Assembly: GCA_035048815.1 (NCBI GenBank)
Contig: JAUCBN010000055.1
Span: 7,968,501-8,032,500 of the forward strand
DNA: 64,000 bases
From: Abelmoschus esculentus
Lineage: Eukaryota; Streptophyta; Magnoliopsida; Malvales; Malvaceae
Direction: 5' to 3'
Shown: positions 23,005 to 34,478 of the stretch, piece by piece
How positions within the stretch are numbered: the stretch's first letter is position 1
How the letters are laid out: each line of letters opens with the position of its first letter
Made by a program: the position numbers and the translations under genes
The notes under the pieces: model-generated
What the model was told of the DNA's origin: nothing
Seen by the model: the letters and a program-made list of their open reading frames with translations, nothing else
Databases searched by the model: none

Positions 23005-26000
23005 TGTAATACCCTAAACATAGCCTAGGAGTTAAGGACTAAATTAATTTAATTAGGGCTTAATAAAATTCAAGAATTAGTGACTAAATTGAAAGAAATT
23101 GAAAATTAGAGGTCAAATTGAAAAAGGACCAAAAAGTGAAAATTCAAAATAGGAGAGAATGCATGTAAATAAATAGGAAATTGGAGGCCTTGCACACATG
23201 GCAAGACCTCTCTTGGCCGGCCACCATGGCTTATAATTAGGTGGATTATGTTTGATTTAAATAAATAAATGGAAAATAGGAAAAATAGGAAAATAAAAGA
23301 TAGTGGGAGAGAGAAAAGTCTTACAAATCATCTTCCTCCTCCATTTTCTTTCTCCTTGGCCGACCATGGGAGACTTTAAGAGAGAAAAAAATTCTCTCAT
23401 CTTGCATGTGAGATTTTAAGAGGGATTTTGAAGGATTGAAGCTAGATTCTTGAGTTAGGAAGGTTCCTAAGCAAGGTAAGGTATTTTTCTTGTTGAAAAC
23501 TTGGTTAAAGTTGAAGTTAGATGTTGTTAGTTTGGTTTCCATGGCTGAAAATTTATTGTGTTGCTTTTAGTTAGTTTATTTTTAAGTTAGAACTTGAATG
23601 GAGGTTGCTGGAAATTGGTATTGTTGTGATTGGTTGAGACTTTGAGCTTGAGGATTTAATTGCATGAATTTGAAAGTTGTAGGGACTGTTTTGTGGTTAA
23701 ATTTATGAAGGATTTTGATGTTAGGATGCTTAAAATGGTCTTATGTGGACTGATTTGAAGTAGAATGAAGCATGAGAAAGTTTGGTAGTGAATTAAGTGC
23801 TAAATGTATTGTTTGGACTGTTTTGCTAGAATTGAGAAATTGATGGACTTAATTGTTATTGTTGAATCTGGAAATTTAATGTTGAATTCATAGGATAATG
23901 TTTTAAGAGTGTGGAAATTAAATTATAGGTGCTTTGGTTGAAAAGATGAAGGAAAGAAAGTGATAGGAATTGGTAATGTGCTTTGGACTAGTTTATAGGT
24001 GACATTTTGGTAGCTTCATAAAATGAGCTGATAACTTTGTTGAATTGCATAATTAAAAATGGTTGCATAGGTAAAATGTGCTTGAAATTGAGCCTACTAA
24101 AGTTTACAAGTATTGGGTGAGTTGAATTAGTGATAAGGTTGATGAATTTTGAGCTAGAATTGATGTAGGTGAAATCTGTCCAGAATAGGCCTGTTCTGGA
24201 CAGTCACTTTGAAAAATTCCCTAGAATAATTTACAAGGAATTTAGGGCTGGAAATGAGCATTCTATAACTTGGATGAGTCTACTTTAATTAGAAAAAAAC
24301 CTCACCTCGTTTGCCCTTGTAAATTAGGAGATGTAAGAGAAACAAAAAGATTGGTCCAGACTGTCCCGAAACAGCATTGCCTTGTCTTTAATCGAAAACT
24401 GGTACTAATGGGTTCGTAGGAAAAATTCAAGCTTTATATGGTTTAGAAGATGGTTTCATTAGCTTTAAAACGAGGTAAAGTGGGAAAATTTTAGACATTT
24501 GGATCAAAAGATAAAAATAGTTTAGTGAGCATTGCGCAATCTGTCCTGGGATGCAACCTTACTGTTTTGGTTATTTTGGAGTTGGTAATTATGAAATGTG
24601 TGAATTGAATGTATTTTGATGATGTGTATGTGCTTTTGTGTGTTTTAGAGGCTTCTAAAGAAGTAGATAGTGAGGAGGAGCTGAGGCAAGAGCTTGCCAA
24701 AAGAAGAAACAAGGGGCCAATCATCCATAATCCTTAGAAGTTTTGCTTGGATTGTTTGTGAGTGTAACTTTCTTTGGGGTTGGGACTAGGTCCTAACCCA
24801 ATTCTGATTTTTAGTGTTTATGATTAAACCGGTATGAAATATGACTTAACATAAACTTGGCTAATCTTTAAGGGAAGAGTGAAATGTTATGAGAACTTGT
24901 TTGTTTGCCATGTTATTTGTTAGCATGTTGAATGTATATGAATTGCTTGTTAAGTATTTGTTTTGGTTTGATCATACCCATGCATTGCATATGCCGAGGT
25001 ATGAATGGCATGCTTAAGCTTGGGATGCAAGGTATGTGTACATGCATATGTTCCATGCATTTAAAGTTCTGATTTTGCTTGTGCTTGGAATGTATATTGG
25101 ATTGTATATGTAATGATATGGATTGTTGGATTGATATGCCATGAAATGAAATGAAAATGAATTCATGTGAGCCTAGGCACGTTGGCCTAAGAGGCTCGGT
25201 CTATGAGGACCATATTGATGAAAATGACATTGAATATTGGATTGATATGCTTAAAATGATAATCGACAACCTTGGTAGCTAGTTAGTTAGATAGGAAGGC
25301 ATGCCTTAGAATCTAAGAGCTCATTGTATCGGGTAGGACTTCGGTCCGGGGCAATTGGCCCTTATTGGCGACAGACGGAGGGTACGTTTTGGGTCATTGG
25401 CGACAGTAGGAGGGTTTGACCAGCACTATAGGTGCATATTATGGCGACAGTTGGTTGGAGATTCGATTATCTTCTAGCTAAATACCAAGGTGGTTGTAAT
25501 GAATTTAATTAACTTGAATTAAATTGCATTCTACTTGTTGCTTTAAATTCAAGCATGATTATTTGATATGAAAATGTACTTGTCATTGGCATTTAACTTA
25601 TTGAATTGTCATATATTGAACATTGGATTGATATATGAAATTGGATTGTCATATGTTGAACATGGGATTGATATATGAAATTGGATCGTCATATGTTGAA
25701 CATGGGATTGATATATGTGTTTGGATTGTCACATGTTGATTTGGATTGGTATATGCCTTTTGGACTGATTCATTTTCGACTGATTCGTTATATGTCCGAT
25801 TGATTTGATATATGTTCGATGGTATTGATTCATGTTTAGATTGAAAGGTTACATGTTTGGTCTGTTGTGGATTGGTTTGATTTTCCGTTACCTCACTAAG
25901 TACCTTATGTACTTACCCCCGCTCCCTTCGCTCTTCCCAAACATTTCAGGTTGATCGATTATTAGCTCGGTCCCGGTTTTCTGTCGTTCGGATCAGCAGC

Positions 26001-26476
26001 AGCACAAGCCAAGTATGCTTTTTTTTGTAATCTCCTAGTGGTGGCTAGTCTTGTTTAGTTAGACCATGCATTTTGATTACTTTAGACGGTTTGTATATAG
26101 TGAACCACATTTTGGTAGCTTCGGGCTTAGATTTGTATAACTTAAGAATGATGACATATTTGATACGTTTAATATGTATGTATATTTGTAATGGATTGCA
26201 TGTTATGGAATGGAATGGAACGAACTATTGATATTGTTTTATGGAATGGATAAATGAATTATCGAACTATTGAATGAACAATAGGTTTCGGGAATGTTTA
26301 GTAATGAATATAAGTTACTAAGTGGTTTAAAGGTCTAGTAATAGGAAAAAGTTTTAATTTACCCCTAAAATCGGTACTTTCGGGTTAAGTTAAGTTGGTA
26401 AACCATTGTTCGGGCCGGGTTATCGGAGTGCTCAAGGATCGGTGACGCCCCTTTCCTACCGGCCCGGGGTGTCACA
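23005..26476 (+). repeat. 5' LTR of the nested Tekay-like element
   Basis: Begins TGTAATACCC and ends GTGTCACA. It contains a 40-bp tandem repeat (ATTGTCATAT phase at 25605, 25645, 25685 and 25725) and two GGCGACAG motifs near 25366 and 25400. Small open frames in it (such as 23321-23542 minus) appear in both LTRs and show no recognisable protein; I do not call them genes. Confidence 0.94.
25605..25740 (+). repeat. 40-bp tandem repeat in the Tekay-like LTR
   Basis: Three and a half units of 40 bp, starting at 25605, 25645, 25685 and 25725, containing ATTGTCATATGTTGAAC. In the 3' LTR the element breaks off inside the second unit (34023). Confidence 0.85.
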
Positions 26477-26482
26477 CTTGAT

Positions 26483-26494
26483 TGGTATCAGAGC
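26483..26494 (+). other. Primer binding site, initiator tRNA-Met
   Basis: TGGTATCAGAGC lies 6 bp after the 5' LTR. It is complementary to the 3' end of plant initiator tRNA-Met, the usual primer for chromoviruses. Confidence 0.92.
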
Positions 26495-26634
26495 GATTAG
26501 GTTAGGATTCTAGGACTAAAACCGAGTCCGCATGCATCATATAGGATCGAACTATGCCACCTAGGAGTTATACATAATAATGTGCTTGTGCTTGCTCGAT
26601 CTAAACTCTTTCTTGTTTGTTTGTCAATTATAGA

Positions 26635-29600
26635 ATGTCCGATACGAGGTTGGCGGTGGATGACCCGAATCCCGCGGCCTCTTCGACCGACGGAGACAGT
26701 GTGGAGATGGGTCAAAACCCTCCGCAACAAGCTCCACCTCCTCCGCCCCCTGTTGCTCCTCAACCGGGATCGCCGGCAATGCAGAACATTCAGCAGGAAT
26801 GTCTCCTTAGCATGAAGGAGATGTTCGATCAGCTTCTAGTGAATCTGAAGCAAAATCAGCATGATGCTCCTGCCCCTGATGCACCCAGTTGTGCTCCGAT
26901 AGATAAGCTTGCTCGGCATCGGGCTTATACATTTGCGGGTGTTAGCGAGGAGAAACCAGAGGATGCAGAGTATTGGTTAGAACGCACCACTCAGATTCTG
27001 ACCAAGCAGCTACATTGTTCAGACGAGCACAAGCTAGAGTGTGCCATAGCCCTGTTGGCCGATGAAGCTCTGAGTTGGTGGGAAACCACTACATTGACTG
27101 CCCCGGCAGAAGCTGTTACATGGAAGTTCTTCGTTGAGGAATTTAAGAAGAAATATATCAGCGAGCAATATCTAGCCGAGCGCCGGAAGAAGTTCTTGTA
27201 TCTGAAACAAGCCAACCGGCCGATCGAGCAGTATGTGGCCGATTTCTGCAAATATTGTAAGTATGGCTCCGAGTATATTAAAACCAAGGAAGAGAAATGC
27301 CGGAAGTTCACCGATGGTCTTAACGATGAGTTGAGCCCAATGTTCACGACCCTTGGGATTACCGACTTCCAAAACTTGGTAAATCGGGCCATTGCGACAG
27401 AGGCAAAGATGAAAGCTTCCGAGAAACGCAAGGGTGGTAGTTCTTGGAAGGACAAACGAGCTAGAACCGATGATAGGCCTCAGTGGAAGAACAAGAAGTC
27501 GAAGCAGACCAAGGAGTCTCCTTCTGGTTATACCTCTGTTCAGAGAGATTGGTACATACCGAAGCCTCAGACCGTATCCAGGCACATAGCTCCGGTCATT
27601 TCTATTGATAGCACGGAGAATTCTAACAGAGGCACTCAGTATCCTGCCTGCAAGTTCTGCTAGAAACATCATCCGGGTCAGTGTAGGACTCAGCAGAATC
27701 TGTGCTATTTGTGCGGAGCTTCCAATCACTACATCAGGAACTGTCCTCAGAATCCCAACAAGGTTCCTGCTAGAGCTTCTGCAATGGACAGTGCTTCTCC
27801 GTATGTCAGAAACAAGGGTTCCAGACAGGCTCAATCTGGTAGTCAAGGAAAGAATAAGGGCCAGCCTTCGAATGCTACACACCAGGAATCTCGGGCTCCT
27901 GCACGGATCTACCACATCAAAGGAAAAGATGATGAAGAATCCCCGGATGTAAGCGCAGGTATAATTGAATTAAATTCGAGTTCTGCATATGCTTTGATTG
28001 ATTCTGGGTCTACTCATTCCTTTATTTGCTCTGCTATGGTTGCAAAAGCATGTCTGAAACCTGAGGTAGTCACTAGGGGTCTTGTAGTGTCAAACCTTAT
28101 AGGAGGTCTGTTGAATATTAAACGTGTTTGTAAGAGCTCCCTTGTTATGATTCGGAATATCCCTTTTCGGATTGACTTGTTCGTGCTACCGACATGTGAG
28201 TTTGACTTGGTTTTGGGGTTAGACTGGTTGGTTAAGCATGAGGCTTGGATTGACTGCCAAAATCGGAGACTCTACCTTCGGGGTTTGGGTAAGGAGTCTA
28301 TCTTACTCATTGATAAGAAACCGACCTCAGTGTTTGCCACCATGGTTCTACAAGATGAGTATGACTTCGGGTTGCCTACTATTCCGGTTGTATCCGAATT
28401 TGTTGATGTCTTTCCCGAGGAACTCCCTGGCCTTCCTCCGAACAAGGAAGTGGAATTCGGAATTGAGGTCCAGCCTGGGACAAGTCCGGTGTCCATCGCT
28501 CCCTATAGAATGGCACCGATAGAGTTGAAAGAGCTAAAGAAGCAACTCCAGGAGCTACAAGATAAGGGTTTCATCAGACCTAGCTCGTCTCCTTGGGGTA
28601 CTCCAGTCTTATTTGTGAAGAAGAAAGATGGCACAATGAGACTTTGTGTTGATTACAGGCAGTTGAACAAAGTCACTATCAAGAACAAGTATCCTTTGCC
28701 CAGAATTGAGGACCTGTTTGATCAGCTTAAGGATGCTGCAGTGTTCTCAAAGATTGACTTGCGGTCAGGTTACTATCAGATGAGAATAAAGGATGAGGAT
28801 GTGCCTAAGACAACTTTCCGGACTCGTTATGGTCATTTCGAGTTCCTTGTGATGCCATTCGGATTGACGAATGCTCCGGCTGCTTTCATGGATCTCATGA
28901 ACCGTATGTTCAAGCCTTATTTAGACAAGTTTGTTGTGGTTTTCATTGATGATATACTTGTCTACTCCCGAAATAAGGAGGAACATTCTGAGCATCTCCG
29001 AATTGTCTTGCAAACTCCCCGAGAACGCCAGTTGTTTGCAAAGTTCTCAAAGTGTGAGTTCTGGCTATCGGAAGTTTCATTCCTTGGCCATGTCATTTCG
29101 GCAGAAGGAATCAAAGTGGATGCGAGAAAGGTACAAACCATTCTGGATTGGAGGCCTCCGAGGAATATCAGTGAGATCAGAAGTTTTCTCGGTTTGGCCG
29201 GATATTACAGGCGCTTCGTTAAGGGATTCTCGTCCATTGCTGCTCCCTTGACAAAGCTGCTCCGAAAGGATGAGCCATTCGTTTGGTCAGAGAAACAACA
29301 GAGAAGCTTTGATCAGCTCAAGCAAACTCTTACTCATGCCCCTATTCTTATTCAACCAGAATCAGGGAAGGAGTACAACGTGTATAGTGATGCATCGCAG
29401 TTGGGATTAGGATGTGTCTTAACGCAAGAGGGGAAAGTGGTGGCATATGCCTCACGACAGTTGAAACCCCATGAACTTAATTATCCCACTCATGATCTTG
29501 AGCTAGCTGCGATTGTTTTTGCACTCAAAATCTGGAGGCATTATTTGTATGGTGAAAGGTGCTACTTGTTCACCGATCACAAAAGCCTCAAGTATCTTCT

Positions 29601-29731
29601 GACTCAGAAAGATCTCAACTTAAGACAAAGAAGATGGATGGAGCTATTAAAAGATTATGATCTTGTCATCGACTATCATCCCGACAAGGCCAATGTGGTT
29701 GCGGATGCTCTTAGTCGCAAACCAATTCTGA
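26635..29731 (+). pseudogene. gag-pol: Tekay-like gag-protease-RT-RNase H, inferred exon 1, one internal stop
   Basis: I take the ATG at 26635 (MSDTRLA); an in-frame ATG at 26617 also exists. Gag has a proline-rich stretch (PPPPPP) and the retrotransposon gag core near 26900-27380. A TAG at 27661-27663 cuts it just before the zinc knuckle (CYLCGASNHYIRNC, CX2CX4HX4C, around 27700); the frame then continues unchanged. Protease carries DSGSTHS at about 28000. RT has KIDLRSGYYQ and the catalytic FIDDIL near 28945. RNase H has YSDAS and TDHKSLKYL. Just after DALSRK (about 29720) the frame meets a GT-AG segment; read without splicing it ends at TGA 29758-29760. The product would drive reverse transcription in cytoplasmic particles, but this copy needs both readthrough and splicing. 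Confidence 0.9.
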
Positions 29732-29808
29732 GTAAGAAATTGAATTCCTTACTAAATTGAAAGCTTTCCTCCTAAGTAAATGTTTGATTTCCTAAATTTC
29801 TTTTGTAG
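29732..29808 (+). other. Putative 77-nt spliceosomal intron in pol
   Basis: It starts GTAAGA and ends CTTTTGTAG, is AT-rich, and has a CTAA-type branch-point candidate near 29792. Unspliced, the frame stops within it at 29758. Removing it joins codon base 29731 to 29809 and restores the frame used by integrase. After splicing there are six residues between SRK and the next conserved AI/AM pair, the same number as in the intronless minus-strand relative at 45250-54406. The splice is inference from sequence. Confidence 0.75.
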
Positions 29809-31295
29809 CTCCTAATGCTATTAATGCTCATCTTCGAGTGTATCGAAGGCGAGGGTTCTTGTCAGAACTTCATGTTCAATCTACTTTGATTTCCCGAATC
29901 AAAGACCTCCAGCAAACCGATTCTGAACTTCAAGCTATCATGTCAAAGCTTGATTCAAAGGCCAACCAAGACTTTTCTATTCATGAGAATGGCATTCTGT
30001 ACTTCAGAGATAGAATTTGTGTCCCTAATGACGAAGAATTGAAGAGGGAAATATTGCAAGAAGCCCACCAGAGTTCTTTATCGGTTCACCCTGGATCGAT
30101 AAAGATGTACAAAGATCTGAAACCATTGTATTGGTGGCCAGGCATGAAGTCAGCCATTACAGACTTCATGTCTAAGTGCTTAACATGTCAGAGAATCAAG
30201 GCTGAGCATCAAGTCCCTGCTGGGTTGCTTCAGCCAATCGAGATCCCTCAGTGGAAATGGGAAAAGATCACAATGGACTTTGTGACGGGTCTTCCACTAA
30301 CTCCGAGAAAGAATGATGCCGTATGGGTAATTGTGGACAGATTCACTAAGTCAGCTCACTTCATCCCGATCAGAGTGAACATGAGTTCAGATATTTTGGC
30401 CGATTTGTATATTCGTGAAGTGGTACGTCTGCATGGAATTCCTACTTCTATCATCTCTGATCGAGACTCTAAGTTCACCTCGCGGTTTTGGAGATCTCTA
30501 CAGGAAGCTTTGGGAACTAGAGTACATTTGAGTACAGCTTTTCATCCTCCGACTGATGGACAATCTGAGAGAGTTATTCAGGTCCTTGAGGATATGTTAC
30601 AAGCTTGTATTATGGACTTCGGAAAGAACTGGGAGAAATCTCTACCTCTTGTGGAGTTCGCATATAACAATAACTACCAAGCTTCCATTCAGATGGCCCC
30701 ATTTGAAGCTTTATATGGTAGGAGGTGCAGAACTCCTTTATGTTGGTCCGAGTTGGGTGAAAGCAAAGTTTTAGGGCCTCAATTGCTTTGGGAAACTGAA
30801 GAGTAAGTCAAGATCATACATGCAAGATTGAAACAGGCCTTCGATAGGCAAAAATCTTATGCGGACCTCAAAAGGAGAGATATTCAGCATAGTGTGGGAG
30901 ATAAAGTCTTTTTGAAAGTATCACCATGGAAGAAGATCTTTCGGTTCAGAAAGAGAGGCAAGCTTAGCCCTCGTTTCATCGGGCCTTTCAAGGTTATTGA
31001 GAGGATTGGTCCCGTGGCTTACCGACTAGCACTCCCTGTTGAATTTGACAGGATCCACAATGTCTTCCATGTCTCAATGCTCAGGAAGTATAGATCTGAT
31101 CCCTCTCATGTTCTTGAACCTGAAGATGTGGAATTGAATCCGGACTTATCTTACGAAGAGGAACCGGTTCAGATTCTTGACCGAGAAATCAGAAGGCTTC
31201 GAAATAAGTCTGTTCCTCTCGTGAAAGTTCTTTGGAGAAACCACAAGGTAGAGGAAGCTACGTGGGAACCGGAAGCAACCATGAAAGAGCAATAA
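29809..31295 (+). pseudogene. pol: Tekay-like integrase with chromodomain-like tail, inferred exon 2
   Basis: After the inferred splice it reads TPNAINAHLRV and continues into the integrase zinc domain (histidines in AHQSSLSVHPGS, then CLTCQ near 30180). The catalytic core shows MDFVTGLP, IISDRDSKF and TDGQSERV (D, D, E). The C-terminal part has KLSPRFIGPF, the HNVFHVSMLRKY block and a chromodomain-like end (VKVLWRNHKVEEATWEPE). A TAA at 30804-30806 interrupts it after the catalytic core, and the frame continues unchanged. The closing TAA at 31293 falls where relatives have a Tyr codon in EQYPHLF, so the end is probably also a premature stop. The integrase would insert the cDNA into chromatin; this copy is inactive. 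Confidence 0.88.
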
Positions 31296-31340
31296 TCACA
31301 TCTATTTCCTTCAGGTACAAATTCGAGGACGAATTTCCTT

Positions 31341-31352
31341 TAGGGGGGAGAA
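31341..31352 (+). other. Polypurine tract of the nested Tekay-like element
   Basis: TAGGGGGGAGAA lies directly before the 3' LTR start (TGTAATACCC at 31353), the expected plus-strand primer site. Confidence 0.9.
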
Positions 31353-34023
31353 TTGTAATACCCTAAACATAGCCTAGGAGTTAAGGACTAAATTAATTTA
31401 ATTAGGGCTTAATAAAATTCAAGAATTAGTGACTAAATTGAAAGAAATTGAAAATTAGAGGTCAAATTGAAAAAGGACCAAAAAGTGAAAATTCAAAATA
31501 GGAGAGAATGCATGTAAATAAATAGGAAATTAGAGGCCTTGCACACATGGCAAGACCTCTCTTGGCCGGCCACCATGGCTTATAATTAGGTGGATTATGT
31601 TTGATTTAAATAAATAAATGGAAAATAGGAAAAATAGGAAAATAAAGGATAGTGGGAGAGAGAAAAGTCTTACAAATCATCTTCCTCCTCCATTTTCTTT
31701 CTCCTTGGCCGACCATGGGAGACTTTAAGAGAGAAAAAAATTCTCTCATCTTGCATGTGAGATTTTAAGAGGGATTTTGAAGGATTGAAGCTAGATTCTT
31801 GAGTTAGGAAGGTTCCTAAGCAAGGTAAGGTATTTTTCTTGTTGAAAACTTGGTTAAAGTTGAAGTTAGATGTTGTTAGCTTGGTTTCCATGGCTGAAAA
31901 TTTATTGTGTTGCTTTTAGTTAGTTTATTTTTAAGTTAGAACTTGAATGGAGGTTGCTGGAAATTGGTATTGTTGTGATTGGTTGAGACTTTGAGCTTGA
32001 GGATTTAATTGCATGAATTTGAAAGTTGTAGGGACTGTTTTGTGGTTAAATTTATGAAGGATTTTGATGTTAGGATGCTTAAAATGGTCTTATGTGGACT
32101 GATTTGAAGTAGAATGAAGCATGAGAAAGTTTGGTAGTGAATTAAGTGCTAAATGTATTGTTTGGACTGTTTTGCTAGAATTGAGAAATTGATGGACTTA
32201 ATTGTTATTGTTGAATCTGGAAATTTAATGTTGAATTCATAGGATAATGTTTTAAGAGTGTGGAAATTAAATTATAGGTGCTTTGGTTGAAAAGATGAAG
32301 GAAAGAAAGTGATAGGAATTGGTAATGTGCTTTGGACTAGTTTATAGGTGACATTTTGGTAGCTTCATAAAATGAGCTGATAACTTTGTTGAATTGCATA
32401 ATTAAAAATGGTTGCATAGGTAAAATGTGCTTGAAATTGAGCCTACTAAAGTTTACAAGTATTGGGTGAGTTGAATTAGTGATAAGGTTGATGAATTTTG
32501 AGCTAGAATTGATGTAGGTGAAATCTGTCCAGAATAGGCCTGTTCTGGACAGTCACTTTGAAAAATTCCCTAGAATAATGTACAAGGAATTTAGGGCTGG
32601 AAATGAGCAGTCTATAACTTGGATGAGTCTACTTTAATTAGAAAAAAATCTCACCTCGTTTGCCCTTGTAAATTAGGAGATATAAGAGAAACAAAAAGAT
32701 TGGTCCAGACTGTCCCGAAACAGCATTGCCTTGTCTTTAATCGAAAACTGGTACTAATGGGTTCGTAGGAAAAATTCAAGCTTTATATGGTTTAGAAGAT
32801 GGTTTCATTAGCTTTAAAACGAGGTAAAGTGGGCAAATTTTAGACATTTGGATCAAAAGATAAAAATAGTTTAGTGAGCATTGCGCAATCTGTCCTGGGA
32901 TGCAACCTTACTGTTTTGGTTATTTTGGAGTTGGTAATTATGAAATGTGTGAATTGAATGTATTTTGATGATGTGTATGTGCTTTTGTGTGTTTTAGAGG
33001 CTTCTAAAGAAGTGGATAGTGAGGAGGAGCTGAGGCAAGAGCTTGCCAAAAGAAGAAACAACGGGTCAATCATCCATAATCCTTAGAAGTTTTGCTTGGA
33101 TTGTTTGTGAGTGTAACTTTCTTTGGGGTTGGGACTAGGTCCTAACCCAATTCTGATTTTTAGTGTTTATGATTAAACCGGTATGAAATATGACTTAACA
33201 TAAACTTGGCTAATCTTTAAGGGAAGAGTGAAATGTTATGAGAACTTGTTTGTTCGCCATGTTATTTGTTAGCATGTTGAATGTATATGAATTGCTTGTT
33301 AAGTATTTGTTTTGGTTTGATCATACCCATGCATTGCATATGCCGAGGTATGAATGGCATGCTTAAGCTTGGGATGCAAGGTATGTGTACATGCATATGT
33401 TCCATGCATTTAAAGTTCTGATTTTGCTTGTGCTTGGAATGTATATTGGATTGTATATGTAATGATATGGATTGTTGGATTGATATGCCATGAAATGAAA
33501 TGAAAATGAATTCATGTGAGCCTAGGCACGTTGGCCTAAGAGGCTCGGTCTATGAGGACCATATTGATGAAAATGACATTGAATATTGGATTGATATGCT
33601 TAAAATGATAATCGACAACCTTGGTAGCTAGTTAGTTAGATAGGAAGGCATGCCTTAGAATCTAAGAGCTCATTGTATCGGGTAGGACTTCGGTCCGGGG
33701 CAATTGGCCTTTATTGGCGACAGACGGAGGGTACGTTTTGGGTCATTGGCGACAGTAGGAGGGTTTGACCAGCACTACAGGTGCATATTGTGGCGACAGT
33801 TGGTTGGAGATTCGATTATCTTCTAGCTAAATACCAAGGTGGTTGTAATGAATTTAATTAACTTGAATTAAATTGCATTCTACTTGTTGCTTTAAATTCA
33901 AGCATGATTATTTGATATGAAAATGTACATGTCATTGGCATTTAACTTATTGAATTGTCATATATTGAACATTGGATTGATATATGAAATTGGATTGTCA
34001 TATGTTGAACATGGGATTGATAT
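31353..34023 (+). repeat. 3' LTR of the nested Tekay-like element, truncated
   Basis: Matches 23005-25675 with about 17 substitutions, then diverges after GGGATTGATAT at 34023, within the 40-bp tandem repeat. About 800 bp of LTR end are absent. Athila-related sequence follows directly. Confidence 0.93.
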
Positions 34024-34478
34024 TATATTAGGGTTAATATTTTATTTTTGCTAATTATTTTCGCTTTTAGTATTTTTCTTTTTTTGTGTGTGTTTAAATT
34101 TTTATTCAGGAATAAAAAGCAAAGATAAGGGAAAAATAGTTCACAACAGGAACTCTGCCGAGGCAATACAACAGTGTGAGAGCCGCAGCAGTCCCAACGG
34201 GCAGAAAAGTGTAACGGCTAGTCTGCCGAGATTCCTGCCGCGGCAGAAAAGGAAACGGCAGAAGAAGGAAACGGTTACAACGGCTAGTGATCTCAACGGT
34301 CACAAGGCCGAGGCCTATATAAGAAACTCCTTCCTCTTGAACTATTCACTCTTACTTTCTTGCTTTCTTTAGTTTTCTTAACAATCCCCCTCTCAAATTA
34401 CTCTCTGCCTACTAATCCCTTCTGATTCTCCAGATTCTCTTCAAGAAAACCTCCAAGAACTTAATCTTCTCTTTCTTG
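34024..34478 (+). promoter_or_regulatory. Promoter-like leader of the Athila additional ORF
   Basis: Non-coding. A T-rich stretch with splice-acceptor-like CTTTTAG and TTATTCAG is followed by six AACGG motifs (34196, 34213, 34254, 34270, 34279, 34295), a TATA box TATATAAG (34316-34323), and a C/T-rich leader leading to the ATG at 34479. Several TGCCGAGGCA and TGCCGCGGCA palindromes also lie here. The AACGG core is the plant MSA (G2/M) motif bound by three-repeat MYB proteins; that it acts so here is inference. Alternatively the acceptor-like sites could serve a spliced subgenomic RNA from the LTR promoter. Confidence 0.55.
34316..34323 (+). promoter_or_regulatory. Internal TATA box upstream of the additional ORF
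   Basis: TATATAAG in the context GGCCTATATAAGAAAC, 163 bp before the ORF start. The context resembles the LTR TATA box (GCCTATATAAAGACC). Transcription could begin near 34350. Confidence 0.55.

Larger units (their letters stand above)
23005..34023 (+). mobile_element. Nested Tekay/Del-like chromovirus, 3' LTR truncated
   Basis: A Ty3/Gypsy element lying in the gag of the Athila-like element. It has a 3472-bp 5' LTR, an initiator-tRNA-Met primer site, one gag-pol frame interrupted by stops and an intron-like segment, a purine tract, and the first 2671 bp of the 3' LTR. Long LTRs, gag and pol in one frame, and an integrase with a C-terminal chromodomain-like tail fit the Tekay (Del) lineage. 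The two LTRs differ at about 17 sites over 2670 bp, roughly 0.6%, younger than the host element. The last 0.8 kb of the 3' LTR is lost, so no target duplication can be found. Confidence 0.93.

Noticed and set aside
23321..24724. Minus-strand open frames in the Tekay LTR (repeated at 31670-33073)
   Set aside because: Present in both LTR copies as part of non-coding LTR; no domain or motif.
26991..27915. Long minus-strand open frames opposite gag
   Set aside because: Shadow frames of the gag-pol coding strand.
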